Shown here piece by piece: positions 22,800 through 31,402 of a DNA stretch of 64,000 bases. Position numbers and translations under genes: made by a program. Each line of letters begins with the position of its first letter. The first letter of the stretch is position 1. Source of the stretch: Desarmillaria ectypa (lineage: Eukaryota > Basidiomycota > Agaricomycetes > Agaricales > Physalacriaceae); NCBI GenBank assembly GCA_030407005.1, contig JAUDYN010000005.1, forward strand, positions 1,984,001 through 2,048,000, read 5' to 3'. Below the pieces are notes generated by a model. That model was not told where the DNA came from, made no database searches, and was given only the letters and a program-made list of their open reading frames with translations.

Positions 22800-24325
22800 T
22801 CATCCAAATGTCATGGTTCCCACCTTCCAGTTGACGAAAGGGTTGTGGCGTTTAAGCCAGTCGTGTCCCAAATATACGGTTTTGGAACCTAAGTCGGTGA
22901 CTGCGAGGTCAATGCATTCACTATGTCCTCCAATTGTCATTCGTAGTTCTACAAACTCGGTAACATCCCCTGCTTTGTTGCGCGTTCCATCGGCATTATA
23001 GACCGGTATAGGGGCTGCGGCCTTCCTGGTGTCCAACTGGTGTTGTTGGACATACGTTCGGTTGATAGAGCTGCCCGTGCAACCGCTATCCAACAACGCT
23101 CGGGTTGTCAGTACTCTTTTCCCGGTACATGGGGAAAGTTGAATGTCTATCAAGAAGTCTCGACCGGAACTCTTGGTGCCTCGAATATAACGAATGGGTT
23201 CATGCAATTCGTAGAGTTGTTCCCGGGCCATGCTTTCATCTGTTTGTAAGCTTCGGATAAGCTCGTCGTCGATTTCTCCAAGTCGTTTGGGGTGTACCCA
23301 AATGGAGAGAACCGCTTTGGCGTTTGCCAAATCCTTGGAGTTGCGTATAGCGTGCATTGTCCAGTCAATTCCGAATGGTTTAAACCATTGGAATTCGTCT
23401 TGCTTCCCTGTGCATTCAGAAGACTTTTTCAGCTTTCCCGTACCTTCGAAAGCGATTGATACCCCCTTGTTAAGATAGGTATCGATTTCAACGCTTCCCT
23501 GTACATTTGGAAGGTCGAGTTTCTGTTTTTCCGGTGTTCTGCATATCGGAGTACTGGCTTTGGATTGTTTGTCTTGCCATATTCTGAACGCTGTATCGTC
23601 TTCTTCATCGGGTACTTCAACGATGGTAGTCCTGCTGAAATGCCCCCTTTTTACCGCCTGGGCACTAGCGGGATCCTGTCCCTTTTCCTTGGCCAGCACC
23701 ACTCGCGACGGAGTTTGAAATTCCTTGGTCATTGACTCCCAGCTAGTGCCTAAGGCGACCTTCGCACGGTTGTCAACCCTGCAACTTGCCGGCCTGGTTT
23801 GGTACTCAGCTTCGTCAAGTTTTCCACTCCCCGGACCGGTTCATCCGGGTAAAGCCTGGCCTTGGTTAGAGGCACTGTCCTGGTCCTCCGCCGACCCTGG
23901 CGGAACTGGTGAGCTTGCCCCGCTGCTCGAAGCAGGTACTGGGACGGTCGGACTTCTGGAAGGCCCGAAGGAGTCCCGCCTACTGGTCCCTGCTCGTCGC
24001 TGTGCGCTCAGCGGCGTATCCGGTGAGCACTGCTCGTTGGACTTTGTTGCGGCACCAACCCCACTTGGCAAGTCCCGCTCCAGTTCGTCGGAGGTTTGGG
24101 ATTGGTCACTACAGCTACTGGTGTCAGCGTCTTCTAGCAGTATGATGTACCTGTTTGCTTTTGTTGATTCTTTCTTTGTCTTCGGCTTCGGTGAAGTCAT
24201 AGATATATTTTTCGTAGATATTTTTCTGTTTTCATAGTAATTAGCCCGACCCGCGGAAGCCGAGGACACACCTTGAGATTTGGGCGTGCAAGGGGAATCA
24301 AACCCTTGACGCCCTACTCTTTTAC
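22800..24325 (-). CDS. Element A protease region (aspartic protease with long linker)
   Basis: The frame lies -1 relative to gag and overlaps its last codons by a few bases. The pepsin-like retroviral protease is near the end: LLDSGCTGSSI (active-site DSG, about 23080) and the downstream hydrophobic GHDWLKRHNP. Before it comes a 300-residue linker with little family resemblance. One TGA at 23841-23843 interrupts the linker where element B has CAA; both derive easily from CGA, so this is a CpG-decay lesion private to A. A second TGA (22800-22802) separates it from pol and is shared with B and C. Confidence 0.8.
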
Positions 24326-25603
24326 CTCCTCAATCTTGGAGGTGCTTGGCACCACTGCGTCAGTGGGCCCCACGTATCTCACTACGTTCTTCTCTTTTCT
24401 TGTAGGGCAATCCCTGCTCAGGTGACCCTTTTGGTCACACCTGAAGCAGCGCCCCTTGGCTCGTTGCCGATCTATGTCCATAGGCTTCCCCGCCCCTCCG
24501 TACATCGTCCACTTACCGGTTCCAACATCGCAACCGGCCCCTCCACTCCCAGCACTCGGCTTTGAAGCCGAGGGACTTGTCGCCCCAGCGGTGTTCTTGC
24601 CGCTGGGTTGTTGTTGTTGGGGATGCGGGCCCTGCTTCTGGCCGTCCCGAGGCGTACTTGTGGTCTGGTCAAAGACCCACTTCCGCTGCCTCTCTTCATA
24701 CATTCTCAGAATGCATTCCTTCCATTCGGGGTATGAGCGCGGAATGCTCACCCCCATATTTGAAATAAAGGTGGTATACGAACTAGGCACTCCTAGTCGT
24801 ACCGCCTTTACCATCGCGCCCCGTTCTGCTTCGTCGGATCTCTGGCCTGCTAGCTTTGCTTCTTCTTCCAGCTTCTGGAAGTAGTGGGAGGCGGGCTGTA
24901 CTCCCATGCGCAGGTCGAACATGCGCTTCTCATGGATTTCCTCGATCGCCGGATCTCGGAATTGTCTTGTGACTAGGTCGACGAAGTCGGCCCAGTCGGG
25001 GTATCGGAAATGGGCAGCGGTGCCGTCAAAGGCATCGCCTACCCAGTATTCGGGTCTCTTGTAGACCCACCAGTCCTTGGCGGCACCCTCAAAGTGGGAT
25101 GTCGCAAATAGTACCAGGTGCGACGGCACCTGGAAATAGTGTCTGAACACTTCAAAATAGGCGATGCAATCGCCTATGAAGCATTCAATATCGTCATGGT
25201 CCCCTTTGAACGGGGTGGGGACTTTGACGAGAGTTGGCTTGATGCCCAGATAGGGGGCATCAGCGGCGGCATTCCCGACCGGATTCGGGATTGGGTCAGG
25301 TGGTCCCTGACCAGGGGGCGGTCTTGGGATCGAAAATCGATCCGGCCTGTACCCCGGGTACCCTCTTGGTGGTCCCGGCGGTCTTCCTCTTTCCAGCTCC
25401 TTCTCCCGCTCTTGGACTCGGAGATAATCCGCCAGTGTCTTGCGGGCGGCGTCCTCCTTGTCAAGCTCACTACGCATTTCTGCTATGCGTCGCTCTTTCT
25501 CCTGTAACTCAGTTCGCATCTGCTGCCGAGTTTCTTCTGCCGTGGCAGGATTCCTTGACGCCCCTGCGGTGGCGCTTCCTGCCGGCGGTCCTTCTGCTTC
25601 CAT
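24314..25603 (-). CDS. Element A gag (capsid and CCHC nucleocapsid)
   Basis: 429 codons from ATG 25603. An Ala/Glu-rich coiled segment (about 20-70) and a Pro-rich linker precede a retrotransposon-gag capsid domain (about 120-300) with FIGDCIAYFEVFRHYFQ, FEGAAKDWWVYKRPEYW and SHYFQKLEEEAKLAG. A single zinc knuckle CFRCDQKGHLSRDC lies near residue 390. The ATG is chosen because the homologous sequence starts the readable gag in copies B and C. Confidence 0.93.
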   Translation of the reverse strand: MEAEGPPAGSATAGASRNPATAEETRQQMRTELQEKERRIAEMRSELDKEDAARKTLADYLRVQEREKELERGRPPGPPRGYPGYRPDRFSIPRPPPGQGPPDPIPNPVGNAAADAPYLGIKPTLVKVPTPFKGDHDDIECFIGDCIAYFEVFRHYFQVPSHLVLFATSHFEGAAKDWWVYKRPEYWVGDAFDGTAAHFRYPDWADFVDLVTRQFRDPAIEEIHEKRMFDLRMGVQPASHYFQKLEEEAKLAGQRSDEAERGAMVKAVRLGVPSSYTTFISNMGVSIPRSYPEWKECILRMYEERQRKWVFDQTTSTPRDGQKQGPHPQQQQPSGKNTAGATSPSASKPSAGSGGAGCDVGTGKWTMYGGAGKPMDIDRQRAKGRCFRCDQKGHLSRDCPTRKEKNVVRYVGPTDAVVPSTSKIEEVKE

Positions 25604-25699
25604 TTCTTCTCCTGCCCCTGCGAAGAGAAGACTGCCACCCTGGTAGGGGTGGTATCCTTGGTGATGTGCCTTATGATGAGGGGGCGAGTCGGGAAGTGG

Positions 25700-26986
25700 T
25701 CATGGGCTTACGACTGGGGTATCCGGTGGGTAACCCGGATAAATTTCGTATTGAGGGTGGTGGTATTCCATCCCTCCGTAGTAACCTGTATCGTAGGTAA
25801 ACGTATTGTATTGAGGCTCTTCCTCCTCAATCTTCTCGTGCCATCTCCAACCTCCAGAGATGCTGGAGGGTCCTGTCCAGCTCTCGTTGCTCGCGTGGGG
25901 TCCTGGGTAATAACCCTGGAAAACGATCCCCTGTGGCGAGACCGAAGATTGACCGGTCGCGATTGGTGCGAATCCGGTGATTGACAATGAGGGCCCTGGC
26001 GTTGCTAGGGCCTTCCATCGGTACTTGGATGGGGTTGCCCCTGTTAAGGGCGAGCCACTCATCCATTTCCATTCTGGGTTCTTCCCAGAGGTCTCGGGCT
26101 TCGATGTCCCTTCATCGAATTTCCCATGCTGTGGTCTGGTAGGGACCGAATAGTCTCCGATTGTAGTTGGAGAGTTCTGGCCAGGTGTAGTCGAGCCCGT
26201 CGGAGTTGAAGGGATCGTCGGGGGCCTGGGGAGCGGCCTGGGTGTGGTTTCCGACGAGGCCATCGTCGGACTTGTCATCGGAGATTTCGATGACGGGGAG
26301 GGAGGAGAGGGAGAACTCCTCCTCACTTGGCCACCGCTCACGGCTCCAGGGACCGTAGGGGTGGGTCCGATCCATGCCGGGATCGTCGGGGTGTCGGGGT
26401 CGGTCGGAGTCGGATCCACTGGAGTCGGATCCGCTGTTGCTGTTGCTGTTGCTGTTGGGCGGCGAGGAGTCGGACCTTCGCCAAGATAGGCGAGGGGCGG
26501 GGGTTCATCCCCATCAGTCCATACGTCCCCCTCGTGTTCCTTGGTCTCCTCAGGACCGATTGTCGGTTGCTCCATTGCAACGGTGGATCGTTCCATCCGG
26601 CTCCGGAGGAGGAGGGCTCTTGCGTTTTGGGCAATCTGAGCCCGAAGTTCTGCGATCCCCTGAGATGGGGGCCGCAAATTAGTGCTCTCCTCGGAGGAGG
26701 AGGAGGGCCCGATAATGAATCGGGCCCGGGGACGAATGAGTGGTAGTTCCTCTCGTTCTCCCAATCTTGCGGGGGGTATCCCCCTGGGAAGGTCATGTGT
26801 GGTGGCTGGAACGGGGCGGGGATCTGGTTCTGGTCTCTGGGGTTGCCTTCTTAGCAAGGCCCGGAGTTCTTCCTCGTAGATAAGTACGGCGAGGACCGTA
26901 AAGAAAGATAGTAGTATGGCACCGCCAATGGTGATGCCGAGGGAAACGGTTCGGGGTTCTTGAGAGTTTCTGTCTTCTCCGGACAT
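25700..26986 (-). CDS. Element A ORF1: extra ORF 5' of gag with N-terminal membrane segment
   Basis: 428 codons from ATG 26986. Residues about 12-35 (VSLGITIGGAILLSFFTVLA and following VLIYEEE) form one strongly hydrophobic segment followed by acidic and then Arg-rich residues, as in a single-pass membrane anchor; the rest is Pro/Ser/Thr-rich. Compared with B and E, the frame seems shifted in A in a CAG-type run near 26430-26457: downstream, the block SLSSLPVIEISDD and the block MDEWLALNRG, readable in B, C and E, lie in another frame of A (26375-26112 and 26072-25827). So the second half of this long open frame may not be the native protein. I do not recognise a family. Its position upstream of gag is unusual for Ty3/gypsy. 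Confidence 0.6.
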   Translation of the reverse strand: MSGEDRNSQEPRTVSLGITIGGAILLSFFTVLAVLIYEEELRALLRRQPQRPEPDPRPVPATTHDLPRGIPPARLGEREELPLIRPRARFIIGPSSSSEESTNLRPPSQGIAELRAQIAQNARALLLRSRMERSTVAMEQPTIGPEETKEHEGDVWTDGDEPPPLAYLGEGPTPRRPTATATATADPTPVDPTPTDPDTPTIPAWIGPTPTVPGAVSGGQVRRSSPSPPSPSSKSPMTSPTMASSETTPRPLPRPPTIPSTPTGSTTPGQNSPTTIGDYSVPTRPQHGKFDEGTSKPETSGKNPEWKWMSGSPLTGATPSKYRWKALATPGPSLSITGFAPIATGQSSVSPQGIVFQGYYPGPHASNESWTGPSSISGGWRWHEKIEEEEPQYNTFTYDTGYYGGMEYHHPQYEIYPGYPPDTPVVSP

Positions 26987-27032
26987 GAGGTCTTCTATAC
27001 GGCTAGCGTAATAGAAGAAAAGTAGGTTAGAA

Positions 27033-27045
27033 ATCTCTTGTTTTA
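27033..27045 (-). other. Primer-binding site of element A, Tf1-type self-priming
   Basis: Next to the 5' LTR the transcript reads TAAAACAAGAGAT. It pairs perfectly over 13 nt with ATCTCTTGTTTTA inside the LTR (plus-strand 27188-27200 and 19157-19169). It has no TGG start expected of a tRNA 3'-end site. Confidence 0.85.
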
Positions 27046-27468
27046 TGTTAGGCACCACCTTGGGCACGTGACTTGGGACCATCAGCTGATCCTCTCTGGG
27101 CTGTTACACGTTCGAACGATCACCCAAATGAGAGAACTACGCTAATAGTCTTTAGTGTAGTGCGAGTAAGGAGTTTATAGTGTTAATTAAAACAAGAGAT
27201 AGAGTACAATGGTCTAATATACTCTGTTTATATAGTATTCCTACGGCGTTATATTTAGATGAAATGCTACGGTCCATGCACAAATGGTGTTGAAGTAGGA
27301 CGATCTGGGAGGATCATAGAACCAATGGTAGTCGTCTAGGGTGACAGATGGTGAGAAAGAGGGTGGTCGTCGGCAAATATCTGGATACGAGTCGGTTTCT
27401 GGACTAGATTAGATGGATGAGTCATGGATATGACTCGGATAAGATAAGATAAGGGAAAAATCATAACA
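27046..27468 (-). repeat. 5' LTR of element A
   Basis: 423 bp. On the minus strand a TATATAAA box (27227-27234) stands 34 nt upstream of the 13-mer ATCTCTTGTTTTA, so transcription probably begins at or next to the 13-mer. Confidence 0.96.
27227..27234 (-). promoter_or_regulatory. TATA box of element A 5' LTR
   Basis: TATATAAA on the minus strand. The same TATATAA-to-13-mer distance of 34 nt is found in the LTRs of B, C and D. Confidence 0.75.
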
Positions 27469-27473
27469 CAAAG

Positions 27474-28350
27474 CCTCTGCTGGTGAGTCCTTGGTATCCA
27501 TGAGTCAGACTGATATACATGCAAACAGACACTTACATATGCAAAAAAATATGACTTTATTACAAATCCTGAAGCTGAGAACCCCTGAAGAATTGAACAA
27601 AAACAGGTATGTCATCCTGCTAAAAGATGCTGATACCACTATCTATAGTAACTCCTGAGCCCCCAACAAAGTGGCCATAGTGTCAGATGATGCTGACACT
27701 GCAACAAAGTCCAACAGACTCACTATGCAGAGTGTATTGGATACATAGGTAAAACCATGGACTGGGATCAGTAGACAGGATGTCTCTAGACCTCTAAAGC
27801 CAAACACTCCTGCACCCTTATTTAGAGAGCCAAGTCATGCTTTGCCAGGGCCATTGAGGGATCAGGCCTACCAAGCCCAAAGACTGAAGGAAGTAAAAGG
27901 TAGGTCAGCTGACCCACAAGAATCCCAGAACTCTCAAGACCTCCAAGGACTTCAAGATGGGCTACTATACCCTCTTGGTATAGGGCACTCTACCTGGAGG
28001 AAAAGCCATACACTACCAGACTCAGCCTGAGAGAAGAGGTCAGTTGAAATGCTGGCATCAATGAATATCATGACTGTGGCAGGACCCAACCCTGATGACT
28101 ATATCAACATCTCTGAAGAGGATAGTGCTACAACTCCCACCTTATCAGTGGTAGAGACAGCCAAAGAACAGGGAGGATCTGCTAGCACCCAGGCAGTAAA
28201 AAGAGGGCAGTTTCACAGAACCACTGTCATCAAAGTACCTGATGAAGAGGACAATATGGCCTTCCTAATCTGGAAGGCACAACAGTCCAAACCAAGAGCA
28301 TCAACTCTGATATCCAATACTGAAATCCTGCCTAACAAGGGAGTATCCAA
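27474..28350 (+). pseudogene. Element D protease linker, first part
   Basis: It continues D after the element A insertion. It reads NRYVILLKDADT near 27610 and QAVKRGQFHRTTVIKVPDEED near 28190-28250, both co-linear with the linker of element A, with scattered stops. It ends at the X1 insertion near 28351 and resumes at 39327. Confidence 0.8.
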
Positions 28351-28621
28351 TGATGTGCTTGGTAATGATGAGTGACAAAAGAATTAGGGAATGGCAATGA
28401 ACACCAATCACACTAAGCCTCTTATAATTCTACACTTAATCACCAATATTGAATTTGGGTGGTTTTGAGTATGATGGAAGCACTCTGCAGACTTTAATAA
28501 TCAAGTACAGTTGTCTTAAAGATGTTTTATTCATTACTAGTGAGTTATACAAAGTACTACTCATACTAGTAGGATGGGTAAGACACAATTGGATAAGAGT
28601 GACTTGGTTTGAGCTACTGCA
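28351..28621 (+). mobile_element. Repeat X1, left fragment
   Basis: It shares about 250 bp with 37964-38238 (start TGATGTGCTTGG, then gagtgacaaaagaatta and so on to agctactgca), with several substitutions and small indels. It is split at CTGCA by element B. Its other part is the right arm at 38239-39326, where the sequence runs on from ctgca to cttgttctg without interruption. Confidence 0.75.
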
Positions 28622-29044
28622 TGTTACGATTTTTCCATTATCTTATCTTATCTGAGTCATATCCATGACTCATTCATCTAATCTATCCAAGAATCTGACT
28701 CGTATCCAGTTATTCACTGACTACAACCCTCGTTCTCACCGTCTGTCACCCCAGACATTCTCTATTGGTTCTATGATCCTCTCAGATTGTACTACCTTGA
28801 CACCATTTGTACATGGACTTTAGCATTTCACCTAAATATAACACTGTAGAAATACTATATAAGTAGAGTAAACTACACAATAGTACTCTATCTCTTGTTT
28901 AAATTACAACCATATACTCCTTGTCTGCACTACACAGAAGACTTTAAGCTTCTATCTCTCACACTGGGTGATTGTTCAAATGCGTAATGGCCCAGAGAGA
29001 TCAGCTGATGGTCCCAAGTCACATGCCCAAGGTGGTACCTAACA
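28622..29044 (+). repeat. 5' LTR of element B
   Basis: TGTTACGATT to CCTAACA, 423 bp. TATATAAGTAG followed 34 nt on by ATCTCTTGTTTAA (28890-28902). Confidence 0.93.
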
Positions 29045-29057
29045 TTAAACAAGAGAT
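29045..29057 (+). other. Primer-binding site of element B
   Basis: TTAAACAAGAGAT pairs perfectly with the LTR 13-mer ATCTCTTGTTTAA. Relative to element A, one base has changed in both partners, keeping the pair. Confidence 0.85.
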
Positions 29058-29115
29058 AATCCCCTGCTTCTCTAAATGCTAGCCATAGAGAAGGACTTCT
29101 TCATGCCTGAAGAAG

Positions 29116-30387
29116 AAAACTGACAAACAGAACCCCAAACCATCTCCCTCGGCATTGCCATTGGCAGCACCATCCTGTTAACCTTTTTCATGGTCCTCGC
29201 CATCTTAATCTATGAGGAAGAAATCCGGATGTTGCTCCAGCAAAGGCACACCCGACGACCCACTCCACCCTCCCGACCTCCCCGACATCTAGACCATGTC
29301 ATTCCCAGGGAGCTACCCCCTGCAAGACTGGGAGAACAAGAGGTGCTACCACTTGTCCATCCCCACGCCCGCTTCATGATTGCCTCCTCCTCTGAGGGAA
29401 GTACAGATTCGAGGCCCCCGACTCCCAGGCCCTCCTCTGCCCGCACACATAATGTGCGAGCAGTTCTACTCCGGTACTGGATGGAATGACCCACCGCCGC
29501 CTATACAGCAGCCCAAGAATATGTGAGGGACATTCGGCTTACGCTCGATGACCTCCTGCCCACATACCCTGGTCCACCCCCTCATCCCCCAACCCCCACC
29601 CTCCACCAGCAACATTGGAGGGTATGATCTCAATCCCCATCGCCTGATAGTGACAACAGTAATGGGTCCATTCACCTCAGACCCCGAAACCCTGACGATC
29701 CCACCATGGATTGAAACCACCCTTATGGCCCCTGGGGCCATAAAGCCTGGCCTGAGGAAGGAGAGTCAATCTCTCTCTCCTCCCTCCCTGTCATCGAAAT
29801 CTCCGATGACGAGTCCAATGATGACATCATTGGAGATGACACCCTGATCCCAGCCCCTCCCTGTGCCCCCGATGACCCCTTCAACCCAAATGGAGGGGAC
29901 TTTATCTGGCCTGACCTCTCCGAGGTCGATAGAAGACTCTTCGGTCCTTTCCGGACCGCAGCATGGGAAGTTCAATGAAGGGACATTGAGGCCCGAGATC
30001 TCTGGGAAGAGCCCAGAATCGAGATGGATGAGTGGCTGGCCCTCAACTGAGGGGACCCCATTCAAGTCCCAATTAATGGCCCCAGCAGGGCCAATATCAT
30101 TGCTGCCTGGATTTGTGCCAATTGCGACCAGAGCATATTCTGCCCCTCCGCAGGGGATTTATTTCCAGGGCTTTGGCCCAGAGATCCAGACAAGCAGTGG
30201 GAACTGGAGAGGACTCTCCAGCACTTATGGAGGCTGGAGGTGGCAAGAGAGGAATGAGTGGGGGCAAAGAGCCCTGTATGATACTTTAACCTACAATACA
30301 GGTTATTATGGCAGGCTGGACTATCACCAGCCCCAATACGAAATATATCCAGATCATCCCCTGGATACCCTGGTCGTGAACCCATGA
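29116..30387 (+). pseudogene. Element B ORF1
   Basis: Starts near ATG 29116 with a TGA six codons in. The membrane segment ITIGG-like ISLGIAIGSTILLTFFMVLA spans about 29140-29205. Further on the frame of the membrane segment continues, with stops, into SLSSLPVIEISDDE (29778-29818) and MDEWLALN, so in B, as in E, these blocks share one frame with the anchor. A TGA at 29976-29978 lies exactly where A and E also have TGA. Confidence 0.7.
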
Positions 30388-30483
30388 CCACTTCCTGACT
30401 TGCCCCCGCATCATCAGGCGTGTCACCAAGGATACCACCCCTATCAGAGTGGTAGTCTTCTCTTTGCAGGGGCAGGAGAAGAT

Positions 30484-31402
30484 ATGGAAGCCAAAGGAGT
30501 CCCTGCAGGAAATGCCACTGCAGGGGCATCAAGAACCCCTGCCACAGCAGAGGAAATCTGTCAACAGATGAAAACTGCATTGATGGAGAAGGAGCAGCAC
30601 ATCACAGAGATGCATGAAGAACTTGACAGGGAGGAATCTGCCTGCAAGATGATGACAGATTATCTCCAGGATCAAAAAAAGGGGAAGGAGGCGGAGAGGG
30701 GAAGACCATCGGGTGAGCTGCTAAGAGGCTACCCAGGTCCAAGGCTGGATCATTATTTGATCCCAAGACCACCCCCCAGCAAGGGTCCTCCTGACCTGAT
30801 CCCAAACCCTGTTGAGAATGCCACCAACGATGCCCCCTATCTGGGCATTAAACTAATCCTTGTCAAGATTCCCTTGCCATTCAAAGGGGAACATGATGAT
30901 ATTAAATGCTTCATAGGTGAGACTGGGAGTCCCCAGTTCTTATACAACCTTCATATCCAACATGGGCGTGAATATTCCATGCTCATATTCGGAGTGGAAG
31001 GAACACATCCTCCAGATGTATGAAGAGCGACAGTGAAAGTGGGTCTTTGACCAGACCACCAGTATGCCTCGGGATGGCCAGAAGCAAGGCCCATGTCCCC
31101 AACAACAGCAGCCCAGTGGCAAGAACACTGCTGGGGCAACAAGTTCCTCAGCCCCAAAGCTGACTGCTGGCGCCAGAGGAACCAGTCATGATGCTGGAAC
31201 TGGTAAGTGGATGACGTACAGAGGGGTGGGGAAGCCCATGGACTTAGACCAGCAGAAGGCTAAGGGACACTGCTTCAGGTGTAACGAGAAGGAACACCTG
31301 AGCAGAAACTGTCCTACAAAAGAGAAGAATGTGATGCAATACATGGGGCCCACTGACACAGTGGTGCCAAGCACCTTCAAGGTTGAGGAGGTAAAAGAGT
31401 AG
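30484..31402 (+). pseudogene. Element B gag with internal deletion
   Basis: The N-terminal segment and Pro-rich linker are readable to FKGEHDDIKCFIG (30880-30920), then the sequence jumps to the end of the capsid (SNMGVNIP, 30955) with loss of roughly 110 codons that element A has. The knuckle CFRCNEKEHLSRNC (31271-31312) is kept with Gly changed to Glu, and the end SFKVEEVKE-type stop is at 31400-31402. Confidence 0.85.

Larger units (their letters stand above)
19015..27468 (-). mobile_element. Gypsy element A: youngest full-length chromovirus, TSD CAAAG
   Basis: 8454 bp on the minus strand with 423-bp LTRs at both ends and a perfect 5-bp duplication CAAAG (19010-19014, 27469-27473). Element D reads on across it. 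Order in the transcript: 5' LTR, 13-nt primer site, ORF1 with membrane segment, gag, protease, RT-RNase H-integrase-chromodomain, polypurine tract, 3' LTR. The two LTRs differ at about 17 sites, all transitions at CpG positions. The pol frame is open for 1106 codons. Defects I see are a TGA in the protease linker (23841-23843) and Pro to Leu in the integrase YHPQTDG motif, both explicable by CpG decay. Confidence 0.97.

Noticed and set aside
23725..25984. Long open frames on the plus strand opposite gag and ORF1 of element A (up to about 170 codons)
   Set aside because: They are antisense shadows of GC-rich coding sequence; the minus-strand frames carry the gag, protease and pol motifs.
26400..26460. 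CAG/GTT trinucleotide run considered as a microsatellite gene feature
   Set aside because: Only about eight units and inside ORF1 of element A; mentioned there as the site of a frame change.
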